64,000 bases of DNA from Geothrix paludis (GTDB taxonomy: Bacteria; Acidobacteriota; Holophagae; Holophagales; Holophagaceae), in assembly GCF_022808815.1 (NCBI RefSeq), contig NZ_JAKZLC010000002.1, positions 496,001 through 560,000 on the forward strand, in the 5' to 3' direction. A program made the position numbers and the translations under genes. The notes below the pieces were generated by a model. The model ran no database searches. It was not told the DNA's origin and saw only the letters and a list, made by a program, of their open reading frames with translations. Below are positions 8,902-17,299 of the stretch, in pieces. The number at the start of each line of letters is the position of its first letter. Positions within the stretch are counted from its first letter, which is position 1.

Positions 8902-10431
8902 TCAGCGCTCGGCCCCCGCTAGGCGCCCCAGCTCCAGCGCGAAGCGCACCTGCTGCATCAGGCCCGCCAGGTTCCAGGCGGGGTCGTAGCGGTCCGAAGG
9001 GCGGTGGTAGTGGTTCAGGAAGTCCGAGGCCTTCGCCTGGGCCGCGGCCTTGTCGCCCAGGTAGTCCCAGCCGCCGTCCAGCGAGAAGCCCGGTGACAGG
9101 GCGGGCACGCCCGCCTTCATGAAGGGGAAGTGGTCCGAGCGGAAGCAGAGGCCCGCGGGGTCCGCCTTCGGCGGCGTGATCACGAGGCCCGTGGCGGCGG
9201 CCGCCCGGGCGCAGAGGGCGCGGGTGGCCGGGTCGTCCGACCCCAGCAGGCCGATGTCGCGGGTGGGCCCCACCACGTTCAGGCTCTCGAGGTTGATGAC
9301 GAGGCGCGTCTTCGCCAGCGGCCGCAGGGGCTCGGCCACGTACGCGGAGGAGCCCAGCAGGCCCTGCTCCTCCGCGCAGGGGAAGAGGAACAGCACGCTG
9401 CGCGGGAGCGGCTGGGCCGCCAGCGCCTTGGCCAGGGCCAGGACCGCCGCGCAGCCCGTGGCGTTGTCCACGGCGCCGGGGTAGATGGCTCCGTCCGGCC
9501 GCTTGCCGAAGTGGTCCCAGTGGGCCGAGTAGATCACGCACGCGTCGCGGAGGGCGGGATCCGTGCCCGGCAGGATTCCCGCCACGTTCCACTGCTCCAG
9601 GGAACGCACGGCGGAGCGCAGCGCTCCCTTGGCACGGAGGGGCAGCGGGGCGGGACGGAAGCCCGGTGCGTCGGCGCCCGCCGCGAGGGCATGGAAATCC
9701 TGGCCCGCCGCCGCGAAGAGGCGGACCGCGAAGGCCTCGGTGATCCAGCCCTGCATCGCGCCGGCCTGGCCGGAGCCCTCCCGCTGGAACCGCTCGCCGC
9801 TCCAGCTGTTCCGGACCACGGTCCAGCCGTAGCCGGCGGAGGCGTCCGTGTGCACCAGCAGCGCGCCCGCGGCGCCCCGGCGGCGGGCCTCCTCGAACTT
9901 GTAGGTCCAGCGCCCCTGCTCGTTCTCCGGCTGGCAGCAGAGGGGCATCGGCGCGCCTCCCCGGCGGTCGCCCACGAGCATGACCAGGACCTTGCCGCGC
10001 ACATCCAGCCCCTTGTAGTCGTCCCGGCCGGAGGCGCCGATGCCATGCCCCACGAAGACCAGGGGCGCGTCCACGGACAAGGTGGATTCGGCGCCGGCAG
10101 CGCCCATCACTAAGTCCGTCCCGAGGATCGGCGTGGTCAGGCCCTTCGGGCCTTCGAAGGCGAGGCGGCTGGCAGCCTCCTCCAGCCGCACACCCGAAAG
10201 GCGCACGCTCTGGCGGAAGCTGGATCCGTTCGCGGGCTGGAGGCCCATCGCCTGGAGCTGGGTCTCCAGGTACCGCACGGCCAATTCTCCGCCGCGCTGA
10301 CCGGTGCCCCTGCCCTCCAGCACGTCATCCGCCAGGAAGGCCAGGTGGGCGCGCAGGGCGCCCTCCTCCACCGGGGGGCGCTGGGCCAGCAGGCCCGAGC
10401 AGGCGAGGACGAGGCAGAGGACGGTTCGCAT
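8902..10431 (-). CDS. Secreted M28-family metallopeptidase with PA domain
   Basis: A 509-residue exported zinc peptidase. The start at 10431 gives the signal peptide MRTVLCLVLACSGLLAQ. An inserted protease-associated-like region occupies about 120-260 (GKVLVMLVGDRRGG). The di-zinc site is visible: His304 in HWDHFG, Asp322 in VDNATG, Glu354/Glu355 in CAEEQGLLG and His434 in RSDHFPF. M28 enzymes of this layout remove N-terminal amino acids from peptides in the periplasm or outside the cell. It is divergent from the tricorn protease gene (130 bases between), so the two may form a peptide-degradation pair. Confidence 0.92.
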   Translation of the reverse strand: MRTVLCLVLACSGLLAQRPPVEEGALRAHLAFLADDVLEGRGTGQRGGELAVRYLETQLQAMGLQPANGSSFRQSVRLSGVRLEEAASRLAFEGPKGLTTPILGTDLVMGAAGAESTLSVDAPLVFVGHGIGASGRDDYKGLDVRGKVLVMLVGDRRGGAPMPLCCQPENEQGRWTYKFEEARRRGAAGALLVHTDASAGYGWTVVRNSWSGERFQREGSGQAGAMQGWITEAFAVRLFAAAGQDFHALAAGADAPGFRPAPLPLRAKGALRSAVRSLEQWNVAGILPGTDPALRDACVIYSAHWDHFGKRPDGAIYPGAVDNATGCAAVLALAKALAAQPLPRSVLFLFPCAEEQGLLGSSAYVAEPLRPLAKTRLVINLESLNVVGPTRDIGLLGSDDPATRALCARAAAATGLVITPPKADPAGLCFRSDHFPFMKAGVPALSPGFSLDGGWDYLGDKAAAQAKASDFLNHYHRPSDRYDPAWNLAGLMQQVRFALELGRLAGAER

Positions 10432-10561
10432 GGCGGACTCCGGGACCACCTTAGCGTGCCGAACGGGCCGGTGTTGTCCAAGGCAACTGTCCATCCACCC
10501 TCAACCTTCCGGCCCCCTCCTGCGTAAGCTGCCTGGACCCCTCAGGAACCCGGAGAGACGT

Positions 10562-13500
10562 ATGCGCCTGTTGCCCTTCTTCGCCACCGCCCTCGTCGTG
10601 GCGGCTTCCGTCAGCGCTTCGGCGCAGATCGACGCCCGCCTGATGCGCTACCCCGACGTGTCGGCGACGCAGATCGTCTTCACCTACGCCAACGACCTGT
10701 GGATCGTCCCCAAGGCCGGCGGCACGGCCCAGCGGCTGTCCACCCCCAAGGGCGAGGAATCCTTTGCCCGCTTCTCGCCGGACGGCCGGGAGGTGGCCTT
10801 CAGCGGCAACTACGACGGCAACCTGGATGTCTACACCCTGCCCGTCACCGGCGGCGTGCCCACCCGGATCACCCACCACCCCATGCCCGACCGCATGGTG
10901 GACTGGACGCCGGACGGCCAGTCCATCCTCTTCGCCTCGGGCATGGAATCGGGCAAGGATCGCTTCAACAAGCTCTTCACGGTGGCCAAGGGGGGCGGCC
11001 TGCCGAAGGCGCTGCCCCTACCCTACGCCGAGTTCGGCGCCCTCTCCCCGGACGGGAAGGTGCTGGCCTACCAGCCCATCAGCACGGACTTCCGCACCTG
11101 GAAGCGCTACCGCGGCGGCATGGCCTCGGAGATCTGGTTCTACAACCTGGAGAAGAAGACGGCCACGCGCCTACCCAGCGAGGGCGGCTCCAACGATTCC
11201 CAGCCCATGTGGCACGGCGGGAAGCTCTACTTCCTCTCGGACCGCGACAGCGCGAAGCGCGCCAACATCTGGTCCTACGACCTCGCCACGAAGGCCTTCA
11301 AACAGATCACCTTCTTCAAGGACTACGACGCCCACTTCCCCGCCATCGGCCCCTCGGACATCGTGCTCGAAGCCGGCGGCCGGCTCCACCGCATCGAGCT
11401 GCCCTCCGAGAAGGTGGTCGAGGTGAAAGTGGAGGTGGTGACCGACCAGGCCACCCTGAGGCCGCGGGAAGAGAACGCCAGCCGCCTTCTGAAGAACCCC
11501 ACCCTCTCGCCCCAGGGCAAGCGCGTGCTCTTCGAGGCCCGGGGCGAGGTCTTCTCCGTGCCCGCCGAGAAGGGCTACGTGATGGACCTCACCCGCACGC
11601 CCGGCGCGGCGGAACGCTACCCCGCCCTGTCCCCGGACGGCAAGCAGGTGGCTTATTTCAGTGACCGAAGCGGCGAGTACGAGCTGTACCTGCGGCCCGC
11701 GGACGGCTCCGGCCAGGAGCGCCAGGTCACGCACCTGGGCCCCGGTTTCCGCTACCGCATCTCCTGGTCGCCGGATGGCAAGCAGGTGGTCTTCGCGGAC
11801 CAGGCCATGCGCATCAACCTCTGCGACCTGGCCACCGGCAAGGTGCAGACGATGGACAAGGGCCTCTTCCTCTCCGATGGCCCCCTGGAGGCCTTCCGCG
11901 CCAGCTGGTCCCCGGACGGCCGCTGGGTCTCCTTCCCACTCGACACCCCCAACCGCAACAGCGTGATCGCGATCTACGACACGAAGACCGGGCAGCGGCA
12001 CCAGGTGACGGCGCCCTTCTACAACGCCGCCGACCCCGCCTTCGACCCCGAGGGCAAGTATCTCTTCCTCAGCACCGGCCAGCAGTTCGCGCCCACCTAC
12101 AGCGACCTGGACGGCACCTGGGTCTATGCCGCCACCACCCGCCTGGCGGCCCTGCCCCTGCGCAAGGACGTGCCCTCGCCCCTGGCCCCCCGCAACGACG
12201 CGGACGCGGCCAAGGATGAGAAGGCGAAAGACGAGAAGAAGGAGGCCGGCAACGGGGGCGCCAAGAAGGACGCCGACAAGCCCGAGGCCCCCAAGGCCGT
12301 GGAGATCGACTTCGACGGCCTGGAGTCCCGCATGGTGCTGCTACCTCCTGTGGCCGGCTACTACACGGACCTGGCCGCCACCAAGGGCAAGCTGGTCTAC
12401 CGCCGCGCCGCCCAGCTCAACCCCATGGCCGAGACCTTCACGGGCACGCTCTACACCTACGACCTGGAGGAACGTGAGGAGAAGGCCGTGCTGGCGGATG
12501 TGGACGGCGCCCTCCTCAGCGAAGACGGCAAGAAGGTGCTGGTGAACCGGAAGCAGGAGTACGCCCTCCTGGACCTGAAGCCCGACCAGAAGTTCGAGAA
12601 GAAGCTGCCCACCGGCGAGCTGCTGATGACCGTGGACCCCCGCGCCGAGTGGCAGCAGATCTTCAACGACGCCTGGCGCCTCGAGCGCGACATGTTCTAC
12701 GACCCCGGCATGCACGGCGTGGACTGGAAGGCCCAGAAGGCGCGCTACGGCAAGCTGCTGCAGGACTGCGTCACCCGCGAGGACGTGAACTTCGTCATCG
12801 GCGAGCTCATCTCCGAGCTGAACGCCTCCCACGCCTACCGGGGCGGCGGTGATCAGGAGATGCCGGCCCGGCTCGGCGTCGGCCTCCTGGGCGCGGACTT
12901 CGCCCTGGAGCACGGCGCCTACCGCCTCAAGACCATCCTGCGCGGCGCGGACTGGGACGCCGGCGTCCGCGGCCCCCTGGCCCAGCCCGGCCTCCAGGTG
13001 AAGGAGGGCGACTACCTCCTGGCCGTGAACCGCATTCCCCTCGATCCCCGCGTGGACCCCTGGGCGGCCTTCCAGGGCCTGGCCGGCAAGACCGTGCTCC
13101 TCACTGTCAATGACAAGCCCACCCTGGACGGCGCGCGCGACGTGGCGGTGACGACCGTGGCCAACGACTACCCCCAGCGCTATTGGGCCTGGATCGAGGC
13201 CAACCGGAAATACGTGGAGAAGGCCTCTGGCGGCCGCATCGGCTATGTCTACGTGCCCGACACGGGCCTCGGCGGACAGACGGACCTGGTGCGCCAGTTC
13301 CGCGGCCAGTGGGACAAGGAGGGCCTGATCATCGACGAGCGCTTCAACAGCGGGGGCCAGATCCCCGACCGGTTCATCGAGATGCTGGGCCGCAAGACCC
13401 TGAACTACTGGGGCGTCCGCGACGGCAAGGACTGGCAGTGGCCCCAGATCGCCCACAACGGTCCCATGGCCATGCTCATCAACGGCTGGAGCGGCTCCGG

Positions 13501-13837
13501 CGGCGACCTCTTCCCCCACTACTTCCGCCAGACCGGTCTCGGGCCCCTCATCGGCCGGCGCACCTGGGGCGGCCTCATCGGCATCAGCGGGTCCCCCGCC
13601 CTCATCGACGGCGGCACGGTGACCGTGCCCACCTTCGGCATCTACTCCAAGGAGGGCCAGTGGATCGTCGAAGGCCACGGCGTGGATCCCGACATCGAAG
13701 TGATCGACGATCCCGCGCTGCTGGCCCAGGGCAAGGATCCCCAGCTCGACCGGGCCATCCAGGAAGTGGAAGCGGCGATCAGGAAACAGCCTTCCGCCAC
13801 CCGCAAGCCGGCCTACCCTGACCGCTCCGGAAGGTGA
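10562..13837 (+). CDS. Tricorn-type protease (exported)
   Basis: A 1091-residue protein starting with a signal peptide (MRLLPFFATALVVAASVSASAQ); GGAGAG precedes the ATG. The order is propeller repeats with many SPDG motifs (about 30-540), a Lys/Glu/Asp-rich linker (about 545-580), helical core, PDZ-like segment (about 800-850) and a C-terminal S41-like domain. Catalytic residues match tricorn: Ser756-His757 in NASHAY and the nucleophile Ser979 in SGSGGD; the residue after the nucleophile is Gly instead of the Asp of the archaeal enzyme. Tricorn trims oligopeptides to small peptides. The archaeal enzyme is cytosolic, whereas this one appears exported, as is common for bacterial homologues. The next gene starts one base after its stop. 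Confidence 0.93.
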   Translation: MRLLPFFATALVVAASVSASAQIDARLMRYPDVSATQIVFTYANDLWIVPKAGGTAQRLSTPKGEESFARFSPDGREVAFSGNYDGNLDVYTLPVTGGVPTRITHHPMPDRMVDWTPDGQSILFASGMESGKDRFNKLFTVAKGGGLPKALPLPYAEFGALSPDGKVLAYQPISTDFRTWKRYRGGMASEIWFYNLEKKTATRLPSEGGSNDSQPMWHGGKLYFLSDRDSAKRANIWSYDLATKAFKQITFFKDYDAHFPAIGPSDIVLEAGGRLHRIELPSEKVVEVKVEVVTDQATLRPREENASRLLKNPTLSPQGKRVLFEARGEVFSVPAEKGYVMDLTRTPGAAERYPALSPDGKQVAYFSDRSGEYELYLRPADGSGQERQVTHLGPGFRYRISWSPDGKQVVFADQAMRINLCDLATGKVQTMDKGLFLSDGPLEAFRASWSPDGRWVSFPLDTPNRNSVIAIYDTKTGQRHQVTAPFYNAADPAFDPEGKYLFLSTGQQFAPTYSDLDGTWVYAATTRLAALPLRKDVPSPLAPRNDADAAKDEKAKDEKKEAGNGGAKKDADKPEAPKAVEIDFDGLESRMVLLPPVAGYYTDLAATKGKLVYRRAAQLNPMAETFTGTLYTYDLEEREEKAVLADVDGALLSEDGKKVLVNRKQEYALLDLKPDQKFEKKLPTGELLMTVDPRAEWQQIFNDAWRLERDMFYDPGMHGVDWKAQKARYGKLLQDCVTREDVNFVIGELISELNASHAYRGGGDQEMPARLGVGLLGADFALEHGAYRLKTILRGADWDAGVRGPLAQPGLQVKEGDYLLAVNRIPLDPRVDPWAAFQGLAGKTVLLTVNDKPTLDGARDVAVTTVANDYPQRYWAWIEANRKYVEKASGGRIGYVYVPDTGLGGQTDLVRQFRGQWDKEGLIIDERFNSGGQIPDRFIEMLGRKTLNYWGVRDGKDWQWPQIAHNGPMAMLINGWSGSGGDLFPHYFRQTGLGPLIGRRTWGGLIGISGSPALIDGGTVTVPTFGIYSKEGQWIVEGHGVDPDIEVIDDPALLAQGKDPQLDRAIQEVEAAIRKQPSATRKPAYPDRSGR

Positions 13838-13838
13838 C

Positions 13839-14906
13839 ATGCGCCCGATCCGTTCCGCCCTCCTGCTCCTGGCGACCCTGGCCGCCAGCCTGCTCCCGGC
13901 CCAGGCGCCCACGGAGGGCGACGCCCGGCTCCACGACTTCCGGTTCCAGTCCGGCGAGACGCTGTCCGAGCTGCGCATCCACTACCGCACCTACGGCACC
14001 CCGCGGAAGGACGCCTCGGGCGTGGTCCGCAACGCCGTGCTCATCCTGCACGGCACCACCGGAAGCGGGGCCCAGTTCATGGGCCCCGCCTTCGCGGGCC
14101 AGCTCTTCGGCCCCGGTCAGCCCCTGGATGCCGCGAGGTATTTCATCGTGCTGCCCGACGGCATCGGCCACGGGAAATCCAGCAAGCCCAGCGACGGGCT
14201 CCACGCCCGCTTCCCCCGCTACGGCTACCTGGACATGGTGGAGGCCCAGCGACGCCTGCTGGCCGAGGCCCTGGGCGTGACGCACCTGCGGCTCGTCATG
14301 GGCACCTCCATGGGCGGCATGCACACCTGGCTGTGGGGCCAGCTCCACCCGGACAGCATGGACGCCCTCATGCCCCTGGCCAGCCTGCCCACGCAGATCG
14401 CGGGCCGCAACCGCGCCTGGCGGCGCATGGCCATCGACGCCATCCGCCAGGATCCGCAGTGGCTGGGCGGCGACTACCAGATCCAGCCGGGCTCCCTGCG
14501 CCTCGCGGCCCAGATGCTGTGGTTCATGAGCAGCAACCCTGTGCTGCGGCAGGCGGAGACGCCAACCCTGGCCCAGACCGACGCGGCCCTGGACGCCTTC
14601 GTGGCGCGCTACACGAAAACCGCCGACGCCAACGACGTGCTCTACGCCCTGGAGGCCTCGAAGGACTACGACCCGGGACTAGGCCTGGAAAAGATCAAGG
14701 CGCCGCTCCTGGCCGTGAACTCCGCCGACGACCTCATCAACCCACCGGAGTTGGGCATCCTGGAGCGCGAGATCCGGCGCGTGCCCAAAGGCCGCGCCGT
14801 GGTGCTGCCGCTGAGCCCCGAGACACGGGGCCACGGCAGCCACACGGTGGCGGCGCTGTGGAAGGATCTGCTGGTGGACCTGCTGAAGCGGTCGGAACGC
14901 CCCTAG
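13839..14906 (+). CDS. Exported MetX-like alpha/beta hydrolase
   Basis: A 355-residue protein with a signal peptide (about residues 1-22, LLPAQA). The fold resembles homoserine O-acetyltransferase: LILHGTTGSG, the nucleophile motif GTSMGGMH with Ser near residue 154, NSADDLINP for the acid and GHGSH for the His. True MetX enzymes are cytosolic, so an exported member is more likely a hydrolase or acyltransferase on an unknown extracellular substrate. The ATG begins one base after the tricorn stop, so the two are almost certainly cotranscribed and perhaps translationally coupled. It converges with the cytochrome gene, 15 bases away. Confidence 0.82.
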   Translation: MRPIRSALLLLATLAASLLPAQAPTEGDARLHDFRFQSGETLSELRIHYRTYGTPRKDASGVVRNAVLILHGTTGSGAQFMGPAFAGQLFGPGQPLDAARYFIVLPDGIGHGKSSKPSDGLHARFPRYGYLDMVEAQRRLLAEALGVTHLRLVMGTSMGGMHTWLWGQLHPDSMDALMPLASLPTQIAGRNRAWRRMAIDAIRQDPQWLGGDYQIQPGSLRLAAQMLWFMSSNPVLRQAETPTLAQTDAALDAFVARYTKTADANDVLYALEASKDYDPGLGLEKIKAPLLAVNSADDLINPPELGILEREIRRVPKGRAVVLPLSPETRGHGSHTVAALWKDLLVDLLKRSERP

Positions 14907-14921
14907 GGCGCGCCATCCCGC

Positions 14922-15275
14922 TCAGGGCACCTTGAAGGTGAACCGCGTGTGGCAGGGCAGACAGAGGTTCTCGCTGGCCTGGTGTTCGTGGTGACAGCGG
15001 GTGCAGTCCGTCTGGGTACCGTAGTGCCGGTTCTCGTGGGGGTTCGTGGGCTTCGCCTGAGCCGTGCGGGCGGCCAGGTCCGCCGGGTCGTGGCAGCCCT
15101 GGCACTGGCGGAAGGGCACGGCGGCGGGCTTGCCGCTCTTGCCGTGGCACTGGGCGCAGGTGACGCCGCGCGCCGCGTGCTTCGAGGTCCGCGCCGCGGG
15201 AGCGGCGCCCAGGGAGGCCGCCAGCAGGCCGGCGAGGCCGAATCCCAGGATCCGGGAGGGAGTGAGGATGGTCAT
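14922..15275 (-). CDS. Small periplasmic tetraheme cytochrome c
   Basis: A 117-residue exported protein (signal peptide to about AAPAAR, residue 29) with four CxxCH heme sites: C40-H44, C58-H62, C91-H95 and C105-H109, plus extra His residues (H33, H80, H84, H96, H98) that can serve as sixth ligands. Size and spacing resemble the small tetraheme domain that in Shewanella flavocytochrome c3 is fused to the flavin domain; here it is a separate polypeptide. It is the last gene of the porin-tatA-flavoprotein-cytochrome run, 29 bases after the flavoprotein, and should deliver electrons to it in the periplasm. Confidence 0.92.
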   Translation of the reverse strand: MTILTPSRILGFGLAGLLAASLGAAPAARTSKHAARGVTCAQCHGKSGKPAAVPFRQCQGCHDPADLAARTAQAKPTNPHENRHYGTQTDCTRCHHEHQASENLCLPCHTRFTFKVP

Positions 15276-15304
15276 GTCGTCTCCGTTCGGGCGTCGTCCA
15301 GGGG

Positions 15305-16990
15305 TCAAAGGCGCGCGACGTGGCGGCCCGTCAGGTAGCCGAAGGTGTAGCAGCGCCCCAGGGAGAGGCCGAACACCGTGAGCGGGTAGTCCACGCCGCC
15401 GTAGAAACCGCCGCCGAGGTTGCCGACGAGGAAGAGGCCCTTGATGGGCTTGCCGTCGGCGTCCAGGGCCTGGTGGTGCTCGTCCACCAGCATGCCGGAG
15501 CAGATGGCGGACACGCGCACGCGGCGATGGATGCCGTAGAAGGGGGCCTTCAGGATGGGCGCGAGGAAGCTCGCGGGCTTGCCGAAGTCGCTGTCCTTGC
15601 CGGAGGCCACCACCTCGTTGTACCGCCTCACCGTGGCCACCAGGGTGGCGGGGTCCACCTCGAGCTTGCGGGCCAACTCCTCCAGGGTGCCGGCCTTGTG
15701 GGTGTTGACCTGGGACTCGAACACCCCCTTCTTGGGGCCGGGCTCGTCGGGCATGTAGTTCTTCAGCCCCTCGGGCGGCACCAGCCTGCCCGGCCAGGTG
15801 GCCGCCTGGGTCATGTAGTCGGCGTCGAAGACCTGCGAATAGTGCCCGGCGTTCTCCGCGTCCTTCAGGTAGTTGTTCAGCAGGGACATCTCCACCGTCT
15901 CGTTGACGAAGCGGCGGCCCTTGCGGTCCACGGCCAGGAAGGGCATGTCGCACATGGAGGCCGGCCCCGCGTCGAAGTCGTGGAGCATCTTGGTGTGCCC
16001 GATGGGCTCGAAGACACCGCCCGCCCAGTAAGCCAGCGCGAAGCCGTCCCCGGTCCTGTCCAGCTGCTTGCGCTCCAGGTGCTTCACGTCGGGGATGAAG
16101 TAGTCCGACATGGCCCTGTTGTTCTGGTAGTCGCCGGTGGCGAGGATGACGCCCTTCTTCGCCAGGAACTTGCGGTACTTGCCGTCGTGGCCCCGGGCGA
16201 TGACGCCCTGCACCTCGCCCGAGCGGCCCTGCACCAGCTGCATGGCGGGCATCTGGAAGAAGAACTTCACGCCTGCCTTCTCGGCCGTCTTGGCCAGGGC
16301 CCGCATGCCGTCGCCGGTGGTGTAGGGCTTCGGGCCGAAGAAGGAGGTGACGTAGCCCATGCCGTAGCCGTTCACCTTGAGGATGGCGCGCTGGGCCGGG
16401 CTGCCCTGGTCCACCACCGTCGCGCCGCCCTGCTTCGCGCGGTCGATGACCCAGCGCACGGCCTCGCCGGAGTGGTAGGCCCACTGGCGGATCAGCTTGG
16501 GATTGCAGCGGTGGTTGCTGTCGGCGATGAGGCGCGCCACCAGGGCCTCCACGCCGGCCTTCTCGCTGGCGGCCAGGTCGATGCCGGAACCCGTGTTGCC
16601 CTGGGACAGGGCGAAGGGCGCCTTCTGCACCACGGCCACCTTGGCGCCGTGCTCCGCGGCGGACAGGGCCGCGGGCACGCCCGAGGCGCCGGCGCCCACC
16701 ACCACCACGTCGAAGGTCAGGGTCTCAGAGATCTCGCGGTCGCGGATGGGCTTCGGCTTGGGCAGGAAGGTCAGCGTGGCGCCGCCGTCCGTGCTGGTGG
16801 CGAAGGCATCCGCCTTGGGCTCCTTGACGGCCGCGGCCAAGGCCGGGGAAGCCCCCATGCCGAAGAGCCCCACGGCGGCAGCGCCGCCCGCCGCCCGGCC
16901 CAGGAAGCTCCGGCGCGACAGGCCCTGCTCCAGCACCTGGCGGGTGTAGGCGTCCGGCCCCTGCCCTTCCTCTCTCGGTTCATCGCTCAT
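15305..16990 (-). CDS. Tat-exported FAD-dependent reductase (fumarate reductase/flavocytochrome c family)
   Basis: A 561-residue flavoprotein with a twin-arginine signal (SRRSFLGRAAGG, Arg26-Arg27). The start at 16990 has AAGGAG 8 bases upstream. The dinucleotide fold VVVVGAGASG is near residue 88, and the family segments GRRFVNE, YNEVVASGKDSDFGK and GLFLVGNLGGGFYGG are present. The usual active-site stretch of fumarate reductases, H-T-x-GG near the C-terminal third, is replaced by SAICSGM. Fumarate is therefore doubtful, and another alkene-type acceptor, as in urocanate or related reductases, is more likely. A dedicated tatA and a tetraheme cytochrome flank it. The electron donor assignment is inferred from context. 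Confidence 0.88.
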   Translation of the reverse strand: MSDEPREEGQGPDAYTRQVLEQGLSRRSFLGRAAGGAAAVGLFGMGASPALAAAVKEPKADAFATSTDGGATLTFLPKPKPIRDREISETLTFDVVVVGAGASGVPAALSAAEHGAKVAVVQKAPFALSQGNTGSGIDLAASEKAGVEALVARLIADSNHRCNPKLIRQWAYHSGEAVRWVIDRAKQGGATVVDQGSPAQRAILKVNGYGMGYVTSFFGPKPYTTGDGMRALAKTAEKAGVKFFFQMPAMQLVQGRSGEVQGVIARGHDGKYRKFLAKKGVILATGDYQNNRAMSDYFIPDVKHLERKQLDRTGDGFALAYWAGGVFEPIGHTKMLHDFDAGPASMCDMPFLAVDRKGRRFVNETVEMSLLNNYLKDAENAGHYSQVFDADYMTQAATWPGRLVPPEGLKNYMPDEPGPKKGVFESQVNTHKAGTLEELARKLEVDPATLVATVRRYNEVVASGKDSDFGKPASFLAPILKAPFYGIHRRVRVSAICSGMLVDEHHQALDADGKPIKGLFLVGNLGGGFYGGVDYPLTVFGLSLGRCYTFGYLTGRHVARL

Positions 16991-17037
16991 GTGTCGTCTC
17001 CTTGTCACTCGGATGCGGGGATCGCCGCGCCCTCAGT

Positions 17038-17205
17038 TCACTCGGCGCGGTCCGTGGCCTCGGCGGTCAGGGCCCGCCCGGCCTTCTTGAATTCGTGGAT
17101 GCTCTGGCCCAGCGACTTGCCCAGGCTGGGCAGGCGCGACGGCCCGAAGAAGATCAGCAGCGCGCCGCCGATCGTCAGGATCTCGGTCAGGCCCAGGTTG
17201 CCCAT
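17038..17205 (-). CDS. tatA: Twin-arginine translocase subunit TatA/E
   Basis: A 55-residue protein with one N-terminal TM helix (GLTEILTIGGALLIFFG), the hinge FGPSRLPSLG and an amphipathic helix (GKSLGQSIHEFKKAGRAL). The start at 17205 is preceded by GAGGAGC. It is placed directly upstream of the Tat substrate (flavoprotein, 47 bases), so it is probably a dedicated copy that supports export of that enzyme. tatB and tatC are not in the window. Confidence 0.93.
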   Translation of the reverse strand: MGNLGLTEILTIGGALLIFFGPSRLPSLGKSLGQSIHEFKKAGRALTAEATDRAE

Positions 17206-17236
17206 GGCTTGCTCCTCGGATGGAAGCGGCCCCGCG

Positions 17237-17292
17237 GGAATGCCGGGCGGGAGGGGCCGGGCCGTTTCCAGGGGCCCATCCCGCCCGTTCCC
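17237..17292 (-). terminator. Strong hairpin between porin and tatA (attenuator-like)
   Basis: CGGGCGGGA (17244-17252) pairs with TCCCGCCCG (17279-17287), with GGGGCC/GGGCCC extending the stem inward. No T run follows on the minus strand. It may protect the 3' end of an abundant porin message and reduce read-through into tatA and the enzyme genes. Confidence 0.5.
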
Positions 17293-17299
17293 CCCAGGG

